A DNA stretch of 64,000 nucleotides, taken from the NCBI RefSeq assembly GCF_023091225.1, contig NZ_JAHWXM010000001.1:2251813-2315812 (forward strand), read 5' to 3'. This document shows, one piece after another, positions 8,226 through 19,705 of this stretch. The number at the start of each line of letters is the position of its first letter. The stretch's first letter is position 1. A model generated the notes under the pieces. It did no database searches. It was not told where the DNA came from and saw only the letters and a list, made by a program, of their open reading frames with translations. This DNA is from Microbacterium galbinum. GTDB lineage: Bacteria > Actinomycetota > Actinomycetes > Actinomycetales > Microbacteriaceae. The translations under genes and the position numbers were made by a program.

Positions 8226-8630
8226 TCAGTTCGACATGAAGCCGACGAGCAGGCCGCCGGTGACCTTCACCGCGAGGTTGTAGATACCCGCGATCACGGC
8301 GCCGAGCACCGTGAAGACGATGAGGTTGAGGATCGCGACGACGGCAGCGAAGGCCATCACCTGCGGAAGTCCGACGACCTCGGTGAGCTTGAACGCGTTG
8401 TCGGTGATGCCCGCGAGGAACGAATCGGCCGTGGTCAGCACGTTCGTCGCCTGCAGCACGAGGTAGATCAGGAAGAACGACACCATCGTGACGACCGCGA
8501 GGGCCACAGCTCCGAGGAAGGAGAGCTTCACGGCCGACCAGAAGTCGACGTAGACCAGGCGCAGGCGAACCTGCTTGCCACCGGTCTTACGGGTGGATTT
8601 CTTCGCGAGCTTGTCGGCTACCGTGCTCAT
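8226..8630 (-). CDS. DUF3566 membrane protein
   Basis: A 134-aa protein. The N-terminus is short and basic ([20 protein letters not shown]). The conserved patch [19 protein letters not shown] is followed by two hydrophobic segments (about 36-62 and 100-130). This matches DUF3566, which sits directly after gyrA across Actinobacteria (Rv0007-like in Mycobacterium). Its ATG overlaps the gyrA stop by 4 bases, so translation is probably coupled. The molecular function is not established; the neighbourhood implies a link to envelope or cell-cycle functions. Confidence 0.9.
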   Translation of the reverse strand: MSTVADKLAKKSTRKTGGKQVRLRLVYVDFWSAVKLSFLGAVALAVVTMVSFFLIYLVLQATNVLTTADSFLAGITDNAFKLTEVVGLPQVMAFAAVVAILNLIVFTVLGAVIAGIYNLAVKVTGGLLVGFMSN

Positions 8631-11185
8631 GCGTCCGTGCTCTCCTCGGGGGTCTCTGTCGTCTCGGTGACGTCTGCTGCGGCATCCGCCTCATCCGTGT
8701 CGTCTTCGTCGGAGAGGCCACGTTCGCCGTTGCGGGCGATCGCGAGGATCCGGTCGGCTTCCGTCGTCCGGGCGAACACCACTCCCATGGTGTCTCGGCC
8801 CTTGGCGGGCACCTCGGCCACGGCAGAGCGTACCACCTTGCCGCTGGACAGAACCACAAGGACCTCGTCGTCTGCGGAGACGATCAGACCACCCGCGAGA
8901 GTGCCCCGATCGTCGTGCAGCTTGGCCACCTTGATGCCGAATCCGCCGCGTCCCTGGACGCGGTATTCCTCGACGGCCGTGCGCTTCGCGTACCCGCCGT
9001 CGGTGACGACGAACACGAATCGGCCGGGGGCGGCGACGGATGCCGAGAGCAGACTGTCGCCCTCGCGGAACTTCATGCCCTTCACACCCGCGGTCGCTCG
9101 ACCCATCGGACGCAGTGCCTCATCGGTGGCCTGGAAGCGCACCGACATTCCCTTGCGGCTGATGAGGAGGATGTCGTCCTCGGCATCGACCAGCAGAGCG
9201 CCGACCAGTGCATCGTCGTCGTTCAGGCGGATCGCGATGACGCCGCCCTGACGGTTGGTGTCGTACGCCTCGAGGCGGGTCTTCTTGACGAGACCGTTGT
9301 GCGTGGCGAGCACCAGGTACTCGGCGACCGCGTAGTCGCGGATGTCGAGGATCTGAGCGATGCTCTCGTCGGGCTGCATCGCCAGCAGGTTCGCGACGTG
9401 CGTGCCCTTCGCGTCGCGGCCGGCCTCGGGCACCTCGTAGGTCTTGGCGCGGTACACGCGACCCTTGTCGGTGAAGAACAGCAGCCAGTGGTGCGTCGTC
9501 GTGACGAAGAAGTGCTCGACGATGTCATCCGCTCGCAACTGGGCGCCCTTGATGCCCTTGCCGCCGCGGTGCTGGGAGCGGTAGTTGTCGCTGCGCGTGC
9601 GCTTGATGTAGCCGTCGCGCGTGACGGTGACGACCATCTCCTCCTCGGCGATGAGGTCTTCCATCGAGACGTCGCCGTCGTAGCCGTGCAGGATGTGCGT
9701 GCGGCGCTCGTCGCCGAACTTGTCGACGATGCCGGTGAGCTCTTCGCGGATGATCGTGCGCTGGCGGCCCTCGTCGGCGAGGATCGCCTTGTAGTCGGTG
9801 ATGAGCGCTTCGAGCTCGTTCGCCTGATCGATGATCTTCTGACGCTCGAGCGCGGCGAGGCGACGGAGCTGCATCTGCAGGATCGCCTCGGCCTGGATCT
9901 CGTCGATGTCGAGGAGCTTCTGGAGTCCCTCGTTCGCCTCCTGCGTGGTCTGCGACCGGCGGATGAGCGCGATGACCTCGTCGAGAGCGTCGAGCGCCTT
10001 CAGATACCCGCGCAGGATGTGCATCCGCTTCTCGGCCTCGTTGAGGCGGAACTGCGTGCGACGCACGATCACTTCGATCTGGTGCGCGATCCAGTGGCTG
10101 ATGAACCCGTCGATCGCGAGGGTGCGGGGCACGCCGTCGACGATCGCGAGCATGTTCGCGCCGAAGTTCTCCTGCAGCTGCGTGTGCTTGTACAGGTTGT
10201 TGAGCACGACCTTGGCGACGGCATCGCGCTTGAGCACGACGACCAGTCGCTGACCCGTGCGGTCGGAGGACTCGTCGCGGATGTCGGCGATGCCCGTGAT
10301 CTTGCCGTCGCGGGCGAGATCGCCGATCTTGACCGCGACGTTGTCGGGGTTCACCTGATACGGCAGCTCGGTGATGACCAGGCAGGTACGACCCTGGATC
10401 TCCTCGACGTTGACGACGGCGCGCATCGTGATCGATCCGCGGCCGGTGCGGTACGCCTCGTGGATGCCCTTGGTGCCGAGGATCTGCGCGCCGGTCGGGA
10501 AGTCCGGGCCGGGAACGCGCTGGATCAGGCCGTCGAGCAGTTCTTCGCGGGTGATGCCGGGGTTGTCGAGGGCCCAGAGCGCGGCCTCCGACACCTCGCG
10601 CAGGTTGTGCGGCGGGATGTTCGTGGCCATACCGACCGCGATACCGACCGAGCCGTTGACGAGGAGGTTCGGGAACCGGGCCGGGAGGACCGTCGGCTCC
10701 TGGGTCTGACCGTCGTAGTTGTCGGTGAAGTCGACCGTGTCCTCTTCGATGTCGCGCACCATCTCGAGCGCGAGCGGGGCCATCTTGGTCTCGGTGTATC
10801 GCGGGGCGGCGGCTCCCATGTTGCCGGGCGACCCGAAGTTGCCCTGGCCGAGTGCCAGCGGGTACCGCAGCGACCACGGCTGCACGAGACGGACGAGGGC
10901 GTCGTAGATCGCCGAGTCGCCGTGCGGGTGGTACTGACCCATGACCTCGCCGACGACACGGGCGCACTTCGAGAACGACTTGTCGGGGCGGAACCCGCCG
11001 TCGTACATGCCGTAGATCACGCGGCGGTGCACCGGCTTGAGGCCGTCGCGCACATCCGGCAGCGCGCGGCCGACGATCACGGCCATCGCGTAGTCGAGGT
11101 AGCTGCGCTGCATCTCCGACTGCAGGTCGACCTGGTCGATCCGGCCGTGGTCGTGCTCGGGGACGGGGCGTTCTTCGTCAGTCAT
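8627..11185 (-). CDS. gyrA: DNA gyrase subunit A
   Basis: Breakage-reunion subunit of DNA gyrase, acting as A2B2 with GyrB. The 852-aa product has [18 protein letters not shown], then the quinolone-region helix [14 protein letters not shown] (residues about 85-98). The active-site tyrosine is in [11 protein letters not shown]. Six beta-pinwheel repeats follow from about residue 510, with GyrA box [11 protein letters not shown]. The Ser after HPHGD and the Asp of IYD are the residues expected for a quinolone-sensitive enzyme. The tail is acidic ([16 protein letters not shown]). It lies 77 bases after gyrB and overlaps DUF3566 by 4 bases. The gyrB-gyrA gap contains a CCCTTCGACAAGCTCGGGG repeat. 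Confidence 0.99.
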   Translation of the reverse strand: MTDEERPVPEHDHGRIDQVDLQSEMQRSYLDYAMAVIVGRALPDVRDGLKPVHRRVIYGMYDGGFRPDKSFSKCARVVGEVMGQYHPHGDSAIYDALVRLVQPWSLRYPLALGQGNFGSPGNMGAAAPRYTETKMAPLALEMVRDIEEDTVDFTDNYDGQTQEPTVLPARFPNLLVNGSVGIAVGMATNIPPHNLREVSEAALWALDNPGITREELLDGLIQRVPGPDFPTGAQILGTKGIHEAYRTGRGSITMRAVVNVEEIQGRTCLVITELPYQVNPDNVAVKIGDLARDGKITGIADIRDESSDRTGQRLVVVLKRDAVAKVVLNNLYKHTQLQENFGANMLAIVDGVPRTLAIDGFISHWIAHQIEVIVRRTQFRLNEAEKRMHILRGYLKALDALDEVIALIRRSQTTQEANEGLQKLLDIDEIQAEAILQMQLRRLAALERQKIIDQANELEALITDYKAILADEGRQRTIIREELTGIVDKFGDERRTHILHGYDGDVSMEDLIAEEEMVVTVTRDGYIKRTRSDNYRSQHRGGKGIKGAQLRADDIVEHFFVTTTHHWLLFFTDKGRVYRAKTYEVPEAGRDAKGTHVANLLAMQPDESIAQILDIRDYAVAEYLVLATHNGLVKKTRLEAYDTNRQGGVIAIRLNDDDALVGALLVDAEDDILLISRKGMSVRFQATDEALRPMGRATAGVKGMKFREGDSLLSASVAAPGRFVFVVTDGGYAKRTAVEEYRVQGRGGFGIKVAKLHDDRGTLAGGLIVSADDEVLVVLSSGKVVRSAVAEVPAKGRDTMGVVFARTTEADRILAIARNGERGLSDEDDTDEADAAADVTETTETPEESTDA

Positions 11186-11230
11186 GTGGTTTTCGATTCC
11201 GGTCGTTCAGTCTTGTCGAAGCATCCGGGA

Positions 11231-11249
11231 CCCTTCGACAAGCTCGGGG
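11231..11249. repeat. short repeat CCCTTCGACAAGCTCGGGG
   Basis: Between gyrB and gyrA. Near-identical short imperfect palindromes (CCTTCGACARGCTCAGGG or its complement) are at 50326-50343 and 61601-61619, with a degraded copy near 62377-62394. Confidence 0.6.
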
Positions 11250-11262
11250 ACCCAGGGTGGCG

Positions 11263-13386
<2,124 letters not shown>

Positions 13387-13465
13387 CTAGCCGGGTTTTC
13401 GCTCGAAATATCGCTCAACGGCCGCGTGTGGGCCTCTGAGAGGTTTTACCCCCTTGCATGGTGCC

Positions 13466-13993
13466 CTACCCGTAGGTATCGCGCGGGCCCCGCCCTGGAA
13501 CGACTCTGGGACCCCATTTCCAGGAGGGGACGTCCGGTCCGATGAAGCGGAGGTTCTCGACGCCGGCATCCGGATACCGTCGTCCGATCTCGGTGAGGAT
13601 GGTCGCCCGCATGTACTGCAGGTTCTTCGCCCACGCGGTGGAATCGCACTTCACCGTCAGCAGCCCGCGCTCCAGCGAGACCGGTTCCGAGTGCTTCGCG
13701 GTATCGGCACCGGCGAGATCGGCCCATTGCCGCACGAGGTCCTCCCGGGCGAGGGTGATCTGCCAACCGGAGTCGCGGCTGAGCTTGTCGAGCACGGCGC
13801 CGAGGGCACCGGGGTCGCGGCCGGGAGCGAACGGGGCGTTCTCGTCGTCGATCGAGACGCGCTTCTTCTTGCGCCAGTTCTTGGCGCTGGGCTTGAGTCC
13901 TCGCAGACGCAGGTAGGTCGCCACCGTCTCGGGCGCTTCGGGGGCCGGTACCTCGGATGCCGGAAGGGATGCCGGATTCACGATGTCGTTCAT
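13466..13993 (-). CDS. DUF721 protein, DciA-like
   Basis: A 175-aa protein starting at ATG 13993 (MNDIVNPASLPASEV). Residues 22-60 form a charged linker with LRGLKPSAKNWRKKKR. Residues about 75-160 contain the DUF721 core: LDKLSRDSGW, LVRQWADLAGADTAKHSEPV, LTVKCDSTAWAKNLQYM and GRRYPDAGVENLRFIGP. DUF721 proteins include DciA, the helicase loader/operator in bacteria without DnaC, and lie next to recF in Actinobacteria. The start overlaps the recF stop by 4 bases. DciA activity is inferred from family and place. Confidence 0.85.
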   Translation of the reverse strand: MNDIVNPASLPASEVPAPEAPETVATYLRLRGLKPSAKNWRKKKRVSIDDENAPFAPGRDPGALGAVLDKLSRDSGWQITLAREDLVRQWADLAGADTAKHSEPVSLERGLLTVKCDSTAWAKNLQYMRATILTEIGRRYPDAGVENLRFIGPDVPSWKWGPRVVPGRGPRDTYG

Positions 13994-15168
13994 TCGTCGC
14001 CCCCCGACCGCTCGTCGCTGATGGTTCCCGCGGTGATCCGCACGACGTGCGCATGCAGCACCTCGGGGATATCCTCCTCCACGGCCGCGGTCACCACCAC
14101 CTGCTCGTAGCCCGCGGTGAGCGCAGCGAGCCGCTGACGACGGTCGGCATCGAGCTCGGCGAAGACGTCGTCGAGGATCAGCACCGGGTCGCCGGCCGGG
14201 GATTCGCTGCGCAGCAGCTCGGCCGAGGCGAGACGCAGCGCGAGCGCGACGGACCAGGATTCGCCGTGCGAGGCGTAGCCCTTCACCGGGAGCGAGCGGA
14301 CGCGCAGCACCAGATCGTCTCGATGCGGACCCGTCAGCGTCAGTCCCCGGTCGAGCTCGTTCGAGCGCTTCGACGCGAGCGACGCGCGGAACTGCTCGGC
14401 GACGGCCGCCGGCGTCACGGCATCCTCGGGCGCGGTGGCGGCATCGTCTTCGTCTTCTTCGGGATCCCCGCCGCGGATCGACAGCGCCCACTCGAGCTGG
14501 GGTCGATGATCGGCGCCCGCGATCGCGGCGTACGCATCGGCGACCGGCTGCTGCAGGTCGTTGGCCAGGCGCTGGCGCGCGACGATGATCTCGGAGCCGA
14601 GCGCGACCAGCTTGTCGTCCCAGACGTCGAGAGTGCTCAGGCCCTCACCTCGGATGCCGCGGGCCCGGGCCGACTTCAGCAGCGCGTTGCGCTGCTTGAG
14701 CACACGGTCGTAGTCCGCGAGCACGGCGGCGAGGCGAGGCGTGCGCTGGATGAGCAGCTGGTCGACGAAACGGCGGCGCGACGACGGGTCGCCACGCACG
14801 ATCTGAAGATCCTCCGGGGCGAAGAGCACGACGTGCGCGTAACGCGGCAGCTCGTTGGTCTTCGACGGGGATCCGTTGATGCGCGCCTTGTTCGAGCCCT
14901 GCCGATTCACCTGGACCTCGGCGAGCACCTTACGCTCCCCGTGCGAGAGTCGCGCGCGGATGATCGCGAACTCCTGTCCGTCGCGCACCATGGGGGCGTC
15001 GGACGAGACCCGGTGCGAGCCCAGCGTGGCGAGGAAGACCACGGCTTCGGCGAGATTCGTCTTTCCCTGCCCGTTCCGGCCGACCAGGACGTTCGGTCCG
15101 CGGTGCAGAGCGAGTTCGGCGGTCGCGTAATTGCGGAAATCCACCAGACTCAGATGCTCCACGATCAC
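13990..15168 (-). CDS. recF: DNA replication and repair protein RecF
   Basis: SMC-like ATPase that helps load RecA at gaps with RecOR. The 392-aa protein begins MIVEHLSLVDFRNYATAEL, with Walker A GRNGQGKTNLAEAV at residues about 33-46. The signature region is YASHGESWSVALALRLA, and the Walker B/D-loop is ILDDVFAELDADRR. The end is Gly/Asp-rich. It overlaps the DUF721 gene by 4 bases. Upstream, instead of dnaN directly, lie the amidase and cohesin genes in the same direction, so recF may be read from a promoter in 15169-15258 or by read-through. Confidence 0.97.
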   Translation of the reverse strand: MIVEHLSLVDFRNYATAELALHRGPNVLVGRNGQGKTNLAEAVVFLATLGSHRVSSDAPMVRDGQEFAIIRARLSHGERKVLAEVQVNRQGSNKARINGSPSKTNELPRYAHVVLFAPEDLQIVRGDPSSRRRFVDQLLIQRTPRLAAVLADYDRVLKQRNALLKSARARGIRGEGLSTLDVWDDKLVALGSEIIVARQRLANDLQQPVADAYAAIAGADHRPQLEWALSIRGGDPEEDEDDAATAPEDAVTPAAVAEQFRASLASKRSNELDRGLTLTGPHRDDLVLRVRSLPVKGYASHGESWSVALALRLASAELLRSESPAGDPVLILDDVFAELDADRRQRLAALTAGYEQVVVTAAVEEDIPEVLHAHVVRITAGTISDERSGGDE

Positions 15169-15258
15169 GGAGTCAGCCTACCTTCGGGGTCGGACATCTT
15201 CCCCGGCGGAGCCGGACCGGCGACTGCCCGAGCTGTTCGAGCAGTCGCCGGTCGTGGA

Positions 15259-17124
15259 TCACGGCAGCGGGCCGTAGAGCGACGGCGCCGTGCGGGCATC
15301 CGTCGCCTGCTCGAACGCGTACGCCAGACCGAGGAGGGTTCCCTCGTCGAAGTCGCGTCCGAGGAACTCGAGGTTCACGCCGCTGCCGGGCAGCGTCTCA
15401 CCCGCGATCGTCTGCCCCATCGGCACGGTGACCGACGGCATCCCGGTGTTCGGGCTCAGCCGCATGTTGGTCCCCTGGGTCCCGTAGGCGTTCGTGCTCG
15501 GATAGACGATCGCGTCGAGGTCGAGATCCTCCATCATCTGCGTCACGAGCGTCTTGCCGGCCGCGAGCTGCACGGTGTGCGTACCGGTCTCGCCCGCCCA
15601 GCCCTGGTAGGTCGCTTCGGTGACCGCATTGCGCGCGACGTAGATCGACCGCCGCGAGGTGACGAAGCTGTTCGTCGCGAGGATGTCGGTGAGAGTGCGC
15701 GCCTCGACATCGGGGCCGAGATGCGTGGCGATGTACTCGTCGAGATCGTGGAGGAACTCGTTCGTCGACCCGGAGCCCTCGTTCAGAACGGCGGAGAACC
15801 CGGACGGAGGAGTGATCGGCACCACGGTCGCGCCCTGCGCGGTCAGCGCTGCGGTCGCCTCGGAGAAGAGTCGCACGGTGCCGGCGTTGGTTCCCACCAT
15901 CGACGAGACGTAGCCGATCCGCGCGCCCTGGAGCGCATCCGTGTCGAGGAACGAGGTGTACGACTCGGGCACGAGGCCCTCCTGTCGTGCGGTGACGGGA
16001 TCGGCGTCATCGACTCCCACCACCGCATCCAGAGCGACGGCGGCATCGATGACGGAGCGAGCCATCGGCCCACCGGTGTCCTGCGAGAGAGCCAGCGGGA
16101 TGATGCCGTCGCGGCTGGCCAGACCCACCGTGGGGCGGACACCGACGAGCTGGTTGTACGACGACGGGACACGGATCGACCCGCCCGTGTCGGTGCCGAA
16201 GCCGATGCCCGCGAGGTTCGCGGAGATCGCGGCTCCCGTGCCACCGCTGGATCCGCCGGCCGTCCGGGTCGTGTCGTACGGGCTCGCCACGAGTGACGTC
16301 GCTCCCGGCTCCTGGAACGAGGAGAACTCCGAGACGAATCCGTAGGCGAACTCGTCGAGGCTGGCCTTCGCGAGGATCACGGCGCCGTCGCTGCGGAGTC
16401 CGCGCACCATCGACGCGTCGGTCGCGGTCTGGTTCTCGTTCCAGCAGGCGCATCCACCGGTGGTGACCATGTCGACCGTGTCGTAGTTGTCCTTCAGCGC
16501 GATCGGCACGCCCAGCAGCATGCTCGTCATGCCGTCGGATGCTCGGATCTCGTCGGCCGCAGCCGCATCGGCGAGGGCCTTCTGGTTCACCGTGATGATC
16601 GAGTTGAGCGGACGGCTTCCGCCGGGCACGACCGTGCGGTCGTACGCGGCGATCCGGTCGAGGTATTCCTGCGTGATGCTCTGGGAGGTCGCGACTCCCG
16701 CATTCATCGCCGCCTGCATGTCGATCACGGATGCTTCGACGAGCTCGAAGGGACCGTCGTCGTAGATGATCCGCTGCGAGAGATCGGCGAGATCGAGGAT
16801 CGTGAGCTCGCCGTCGGCATCGGTATCGAGGACGGCCACTCGGGACCAGTCCGGCGACGACGCCGTGAGGCCGAGGGATTCGGCGGCGACGGACAGATCC
16901 GCGGCCGTCACCATCTCGTCACCGGTCACGTCGAGCTCGCTGTAGTACGGCGGGAGGCTGACGGTCGCCGGTGCCGCCGCCGTCGCTGCTCCGCTCGCCA
17001 TCCCGGCCGCGACGATCGTGGAACCCACGACCGAGACGGCGGCGACGATCCGCAGGGTGGTCTTCTTCACAGTGGTGTCTCTCCTGGTTCTCGGCTTCTC
17101 TGCTCGGGTGTCGTGCGCGGTCAT
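15259..17124 (-). CDS. secreted amidase-signature enzyme with N-terminal dockerin-like module
   Basis: A 621-aa protein with a hydrophobic export segment at about 23-50 (TLRIVAAVSVVGSTIVAAGM). Residues 64-120 hold two Ca-binding dockerin-type loops: D65-T67-D69-D76 and D100-D102-D104-D111, each followed by a helix (LSVAAESLGL, LADLSQRII). The amidase-signature domain runs from about 125 to 615. Its catalytic triad is intact: Lys211 in VPIALKDN, cis-Ser292 in AGGSSGGTG and nucleophile Ser316 in TDTGGSIRVP. The 24-residue spacing of the serines is as in known amidases. It is not GatA: it is exported, has a dockerin and lacks gatB/gatC neighbours. Its ATG overlaps the stop of the cohesin gene by 4 bases, so the two are co-translated. 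The substrate is unknown; amides of wall peptides or plant/soil compounds are possible. Confidence 0.88.
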   Translation of the reverse strand: MTAHDTRAEKPRTRRDTTVKKTTLRIVAAVSVVGSTIVAAGMASGAATAAAPATVSLPPYYSELDVTGDEMVTAADLSVAAESLGLTASSPDWSRVAVLDTDADGELTILDLADLSQRIIYDDGPFELVEASVIDMQAAMNAGVATSQSITQEYLDRIAAYDRTVVPGGSRPLNSIITVNQKALADAAAADEIRASDGMTSMLLGVPIALKDNYDTVDMVTTGGCACWNENQTATDASMVRGLRSDGAVILAKASLDEFAYGFVSEFSSFQEPGATSLVASPYDTTRTAGGSSGGTGAAISANLAGIGFGTDTGGSIRVPSSYNQLVGVRPTVGLASRDGIIPLALSQDTGGPMARSVIDAAVALDAVVGVDDADPVTARQEGLVPESYTSFLDTDALQGARIGYVSSMVGTNAGTVRLFSEATAALTAQGATVVPITPPSGFSAVLNEGSGSTNEFLHDLDEYIATHLGPDVEARTLTDILATNSFVTSRRSIYVARNAVTEATYQGWAGETGTHTVQLAAGKTLVTQMMEDLDLDAIVYPSTNAYGTQGTNMRLSPNTGMPSVTVPMGQTIAGETLPGSGVNLEFLGRDFDEGTLLGLAYAFEQATDARTAPSLYGPLP

Positions 17125-17885
17125 CGGGTCCTCCGTCGAACGGCGATGACGGTGCCCGACGCGATGGCGGCGATGGCTCCCGCACCGAGGATCAGCCAGG
17201 GTGCGGCATCCGCGCCCGTGACGGCGAGCGAGCCGTCCGTCGTCGTGCCCGATCCGGAACCGGAACCCGAACCCGATCCGGTGTCGGGATCGCCGCCATC
17301 GGAGCCACCATCGGAGCCTCCGTCACCGGGCCCCGGCTCGGTGTCCTCATCGGCGGTGATCTCCACCGTCGTCGACGTGCCCGGCGCGTCGGAATCGACC
17401 GTCGACGATGCGGTGCTCGAGTCGACGATGCGTCCGTTCGCGATGTCGAGCGAGGCGTCGCCCGCCTCGAGTGCGGTGAAGGTGAGTGTGACCAGGGTCT
17501 GCGTGCCGGTCAGACCGGGTGAGGTGCCGAGCCGGGTCGCGGCGACCGCGATCTCACTGCCCGAGTCGGTCGCCGATCCGAAGCCGCCGGTCGGGAGGAT
17601 CTCGCTGTCGGCGACGAACGCGAGGAGGTCGGGGTCGTAGGCGATGTCGAGCTCGTACGCGTAGGCGTCGACCAGGCCGGTGAACACCGCGCTGACGGTG
17701 ATCGTGTCACCGACGGACACCGACGTCGGAGCGGCGGTGAGGGTGGCGGTTTCGTAGGAGTCGGGCACCACCACGGCCGAGGCGGGTGATGCCGCACCGA
17801 ACGCGAGGAGCGTCGCGGCCGTGAATGCGACGCCGGATGCGAGCGCTCGCAACCGGCGGAATCGGGCAGGGGGGATCTCGGGCAT
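17121..17885 (-). CDS. wall-anchored cohesin-domain protein
   Basis: A 254-aa protein. The signal peptide is at 1-37 (basic MPEIPPARFRRLR, hydrophobic core, cut after ASPASA). Residues about 45-175 have cohesin features: VSVGDTITVSAVFTG, YAYELDIAYDPDLLAFVADS, VAATRLGTSPGLTG and LVTLTFTALEAGDASLDI. A Gly/Ser/Asp linker (GDGGSDGGSDGG, then GSGSGSGSGSG) leads to a sortase-type signal: LAVTG at 220-224, a membrane span and RRRTR. The domain would be displayed on the cell surface. It is the first gene of a two-gene unit with the dockerin amidase and starts 159 bases after the dnaN stop. It would hold the amidase on the wall by cohesin-dockerin pairing; this is inferred, since no binding is shown by sequence alone. 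Confidence 0.86.
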   Translation of the reverse strand: MPEIPPARFRRLRALASGVAFTAATLLAFGAASPASAVVVPDSYETATLTAAPTSVSVGDTITVSAVFTGLVDAYAYELDIAYDPDLLAFVADSEILPTGGFGSATDSGSEIAVAATRLGTSPGLTGTQTLVTLTFTALEAGDASLDIANGRIVDSSTASSTVDSDAPGTSTTVEITADEDTEPGPGDGGSDGGSDGGDPDTGSGSGSGSGSGTTTDGSLAVTGADAAPWLILGAGAIAAIASGTVIAVRRRTR

Positions 17886-18001
17886 GCGGAGCGTCTTTCG
17901 TCTGGAGAGACGAGCTCGGCTGCACGGCTACGCGGAGCAGCCGTGCTCAGGGGGTACGGCTGACTCTCGCAGTCGGGTGTTTCGCATTCTGAGCGCTATG
18001 G

Positions 18002-18024
18002 TTTCCGGCGCGTAACGGCCGGAA
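18002..18024 (-). terminator. hairpin after dnaN
   Basis: Arms TTCCGGC (18003-18009) and GCCGGAA (18018-18024), 21 bases past the dnaN stop and ahead of the cohesin gene. The stem is short and there is no T-run, so strength is uncertain. Confidence 0.45.
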
Positions 18025-18044
18025 CCGGGGCTCAGCGCAGGGGC

Positions 18045-19190
18045 TCAGCGCAGCAGGAGGTTCGGCTGCAGGAGGTACTTGAACGAGTCGAGACCCGCCT
18101 GGTCGACCGAGGTCTGGCTCGTGATCAGCACCGGGCTGAGCTTGTTGGCGTTGTCGCTCGAGGTGAACGTGACGCGCACGAACTCGCTCTTCACGGCTCC
18201 GAGCGCCTCGATCAGGTACTGCGGGTTGAGGCCGAGCACGACCTCTTCGCCACCGGAGAGGATCGCGTCGACCGACTCGGAGGCGCGAGCGTGCTCGCTG
18301 CCCGAGGCATCCATCGTCACGCTGTCGCTCGAGAACGTGAACCGCAGCGGAGCCGCGCGATCGAGCACGAGGGCGACACGACGCACGGCCTCGATGAGGT
18401 CGGCGGTGTTGACGACCGCGTAGTGGTCGGTCTGCTCGGGGAACAGGCGGCGCACGGGCGGGAAGTTGCCCTTGATCAGCAACGAGGTGACGGTCTTGTT
18501 CCCCGCGGTGAACGCGATGATCTCGCGGTCGCCGGCACCCGAGAACGCGATCTGGATGGTTCCGGCGTGGCCGAAGGTCTTCCCGACCTCGACGAGCGTG
18601 CGGGCGGGGACGAGCGCGGTCTGATCCCCAGCGGATTCGCCGTCCCACGGCACGTCGCGGAGCGATACGCGGTAGCGGTCGGTCGCGACGAGACTCAGAC
18701 TCTGGCCCGATACCTCGAGCTGCACACCCGTGAGAACCGGGGTGACGTCGTCACGCGAAGCGGCGAAGCCGACCTGGGCGATCGCCGTGCCGAAGTCGTC
18801 GGCCGGGACGACACCGGAGGAGCCGGCGACCTCGGGGATCGACGGGTACTCCTCGACGGGCATGGCCGCGAGGGTGAATCGGGCGGATCCGCAGGTGACC
18901 GTGATGCCGCCGTCTTCCTCGACCGCGATCTCGATCGGAGCGTTCGGCAGACGGCTGGCGATGTCGGAGAGCAGACGGCCGTGCACGAGGATCGTGCCGG
19001 GGGTGTCGACGGTGGCCTCGATCGTGGTGCGTGCGGATGCCTCGTAGTCGAAGGCCGAGAGGGTCAGCCCTGAACCGTCCGCCTCGATCAGCACTCCGGC
19101 GAGGATCGGCTGCGGGTTGCGCTGCGGCAGAAGCTTGACGACGAACGACACTGCCTCGCTGAAGACATCGCGGTTGACCTGAAACCTCAC
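18045..19190 (-). CDS. dnaN: DNA polymerase III beta subunit (sliding clamp)
   Basis: Ring-shaped processivity clamp. The 381-aa protein starts MRFQVNRDVFSEAVSFVVKL and has three DnaN domains. Recognisable parts are LLPQRNPQPILAGVLIEADG, GGITVTCGSARFTL, DRYRVSLRD and the C-terminal KYLLQPNLLLR strand that lines the peptide-binding pocket. It lies downstream of dnaA across the oriC region, both on the minus strand, in the usual dnaA-oriC-dnaN order. Confidence 0.98.
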   Translation of the reverse strand: MRFQVNRDVFSEAVSFVVKLLPQRNPQPILAGVLIEADGSGLTLSAFDYEASARTTIEATVDTPGTILVHGRLLSDIASRLPNAPIEIAVEEDGGITVTCGSARFTLAAMPVEEYPSIPEVAGSSGVVPADDFGTAIAQVGFAASRDDVTPVLTGVQLEVSGQSLSLVATDRYRVSLRDVPWDGESAGDQTALVPARTLVEVGKTFGHAGTIQIAFSGAGDREIIAFTAGNKTVTSLLIKGNFPPVRRLFPEQTDHYAVVNTADLIEAVRRVALVLDRAAPLRFTFSSDSVTMDASGSEHARASESVDAILSGGEEVVLGLNPQYLIEALGAVKSEFVRVTFTSSDNANKLSPVLITSQTSVDQAGLDSFKYLLQPNLLLR

Positions 19191-19705
19191 GGGTGCTCCC
19201 TTGTCGTCGATCTAGGACGGTGTCGTCGGTACTGCTGCGAGGTGGGCCCACCGCAGGGCTTCCCATGCTAGCCCCAGAGACCTTCGGATCCCTACGCCGA
19301 CGGGAATCTGTCGTTCGGGGTGGTTCTCCCCACCGTCTGGTGATCGGATCGCGCCTTAACCGGGTTAACTCCTTAACGGTGTTAACAGCTGTGGATACTG
19401 TGGATAACTCGGTGGATAGTAGTCGCGAGTAGGGAACTACACGCTTGTCAGTTGTGGAATCCCTGAGGAAACCGCGGGTTCGAGGCATCCGACCGTCCGG
19501 TCCGTCCCCCGAAGTTATCCACAGGTTTGGGTCTTCGGACCTCATTCATCCCGATGTGATTCACAACCATCCACAAGTTATCCACATGTGCATAGAGGCA
19601 TTTATCGGATGCCGCGGATCGTCGTCAAGTCCGAAAAAAGGGGGACACGACCCGCGAACGGATGCCGTGTCCCCCTTCTCGAGGCGCTGACTGCGGTGCG
19701 AGCGG
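19191..19705. other. oriC: replication origin region oriC (dnaA-dnaN intergenic)
   Basis: A 515-base gene-free interval. Perfect DnaA boxes TTATCCACA are at 19515-19523 and 19578-19586, with the complement TGTGGATAA at 19399-19407. Near-boxes are TGTGGATAC (19390-19398) and CCATCCACA (19567-19575). The section 19358-19390 has AT-richer GTTAAC-type repeats (ttaaccgggttaactccttaa) that could melt. Position between dnaA and dnaN is the standard origin place in Actinobacteria. Confidence 0.9.
19634..19677 (-). terminator. rho-independent terminator of dnaA
   Basis: Arms AAGGGGGACACG (19638-19649) and CGTGTCCCCCTT (19666-19677). On the minus strand the hairpin is followed by a run of T (complement of 19634-19639). 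Confidence 0.85.

Noticed and set aside
10900..10960. Quinolone-resistance change in gyrA
   Set aside because: [10 protein letters not shown] keeps the Ser and Asp of sensitive enzymes.
15259..17124. Annotation as glutamyl-tRNA amidotransferase subunit A (gatA)
   Set aside because: The protein is exported, has a dockerin module, and no gatB/gatC is near.
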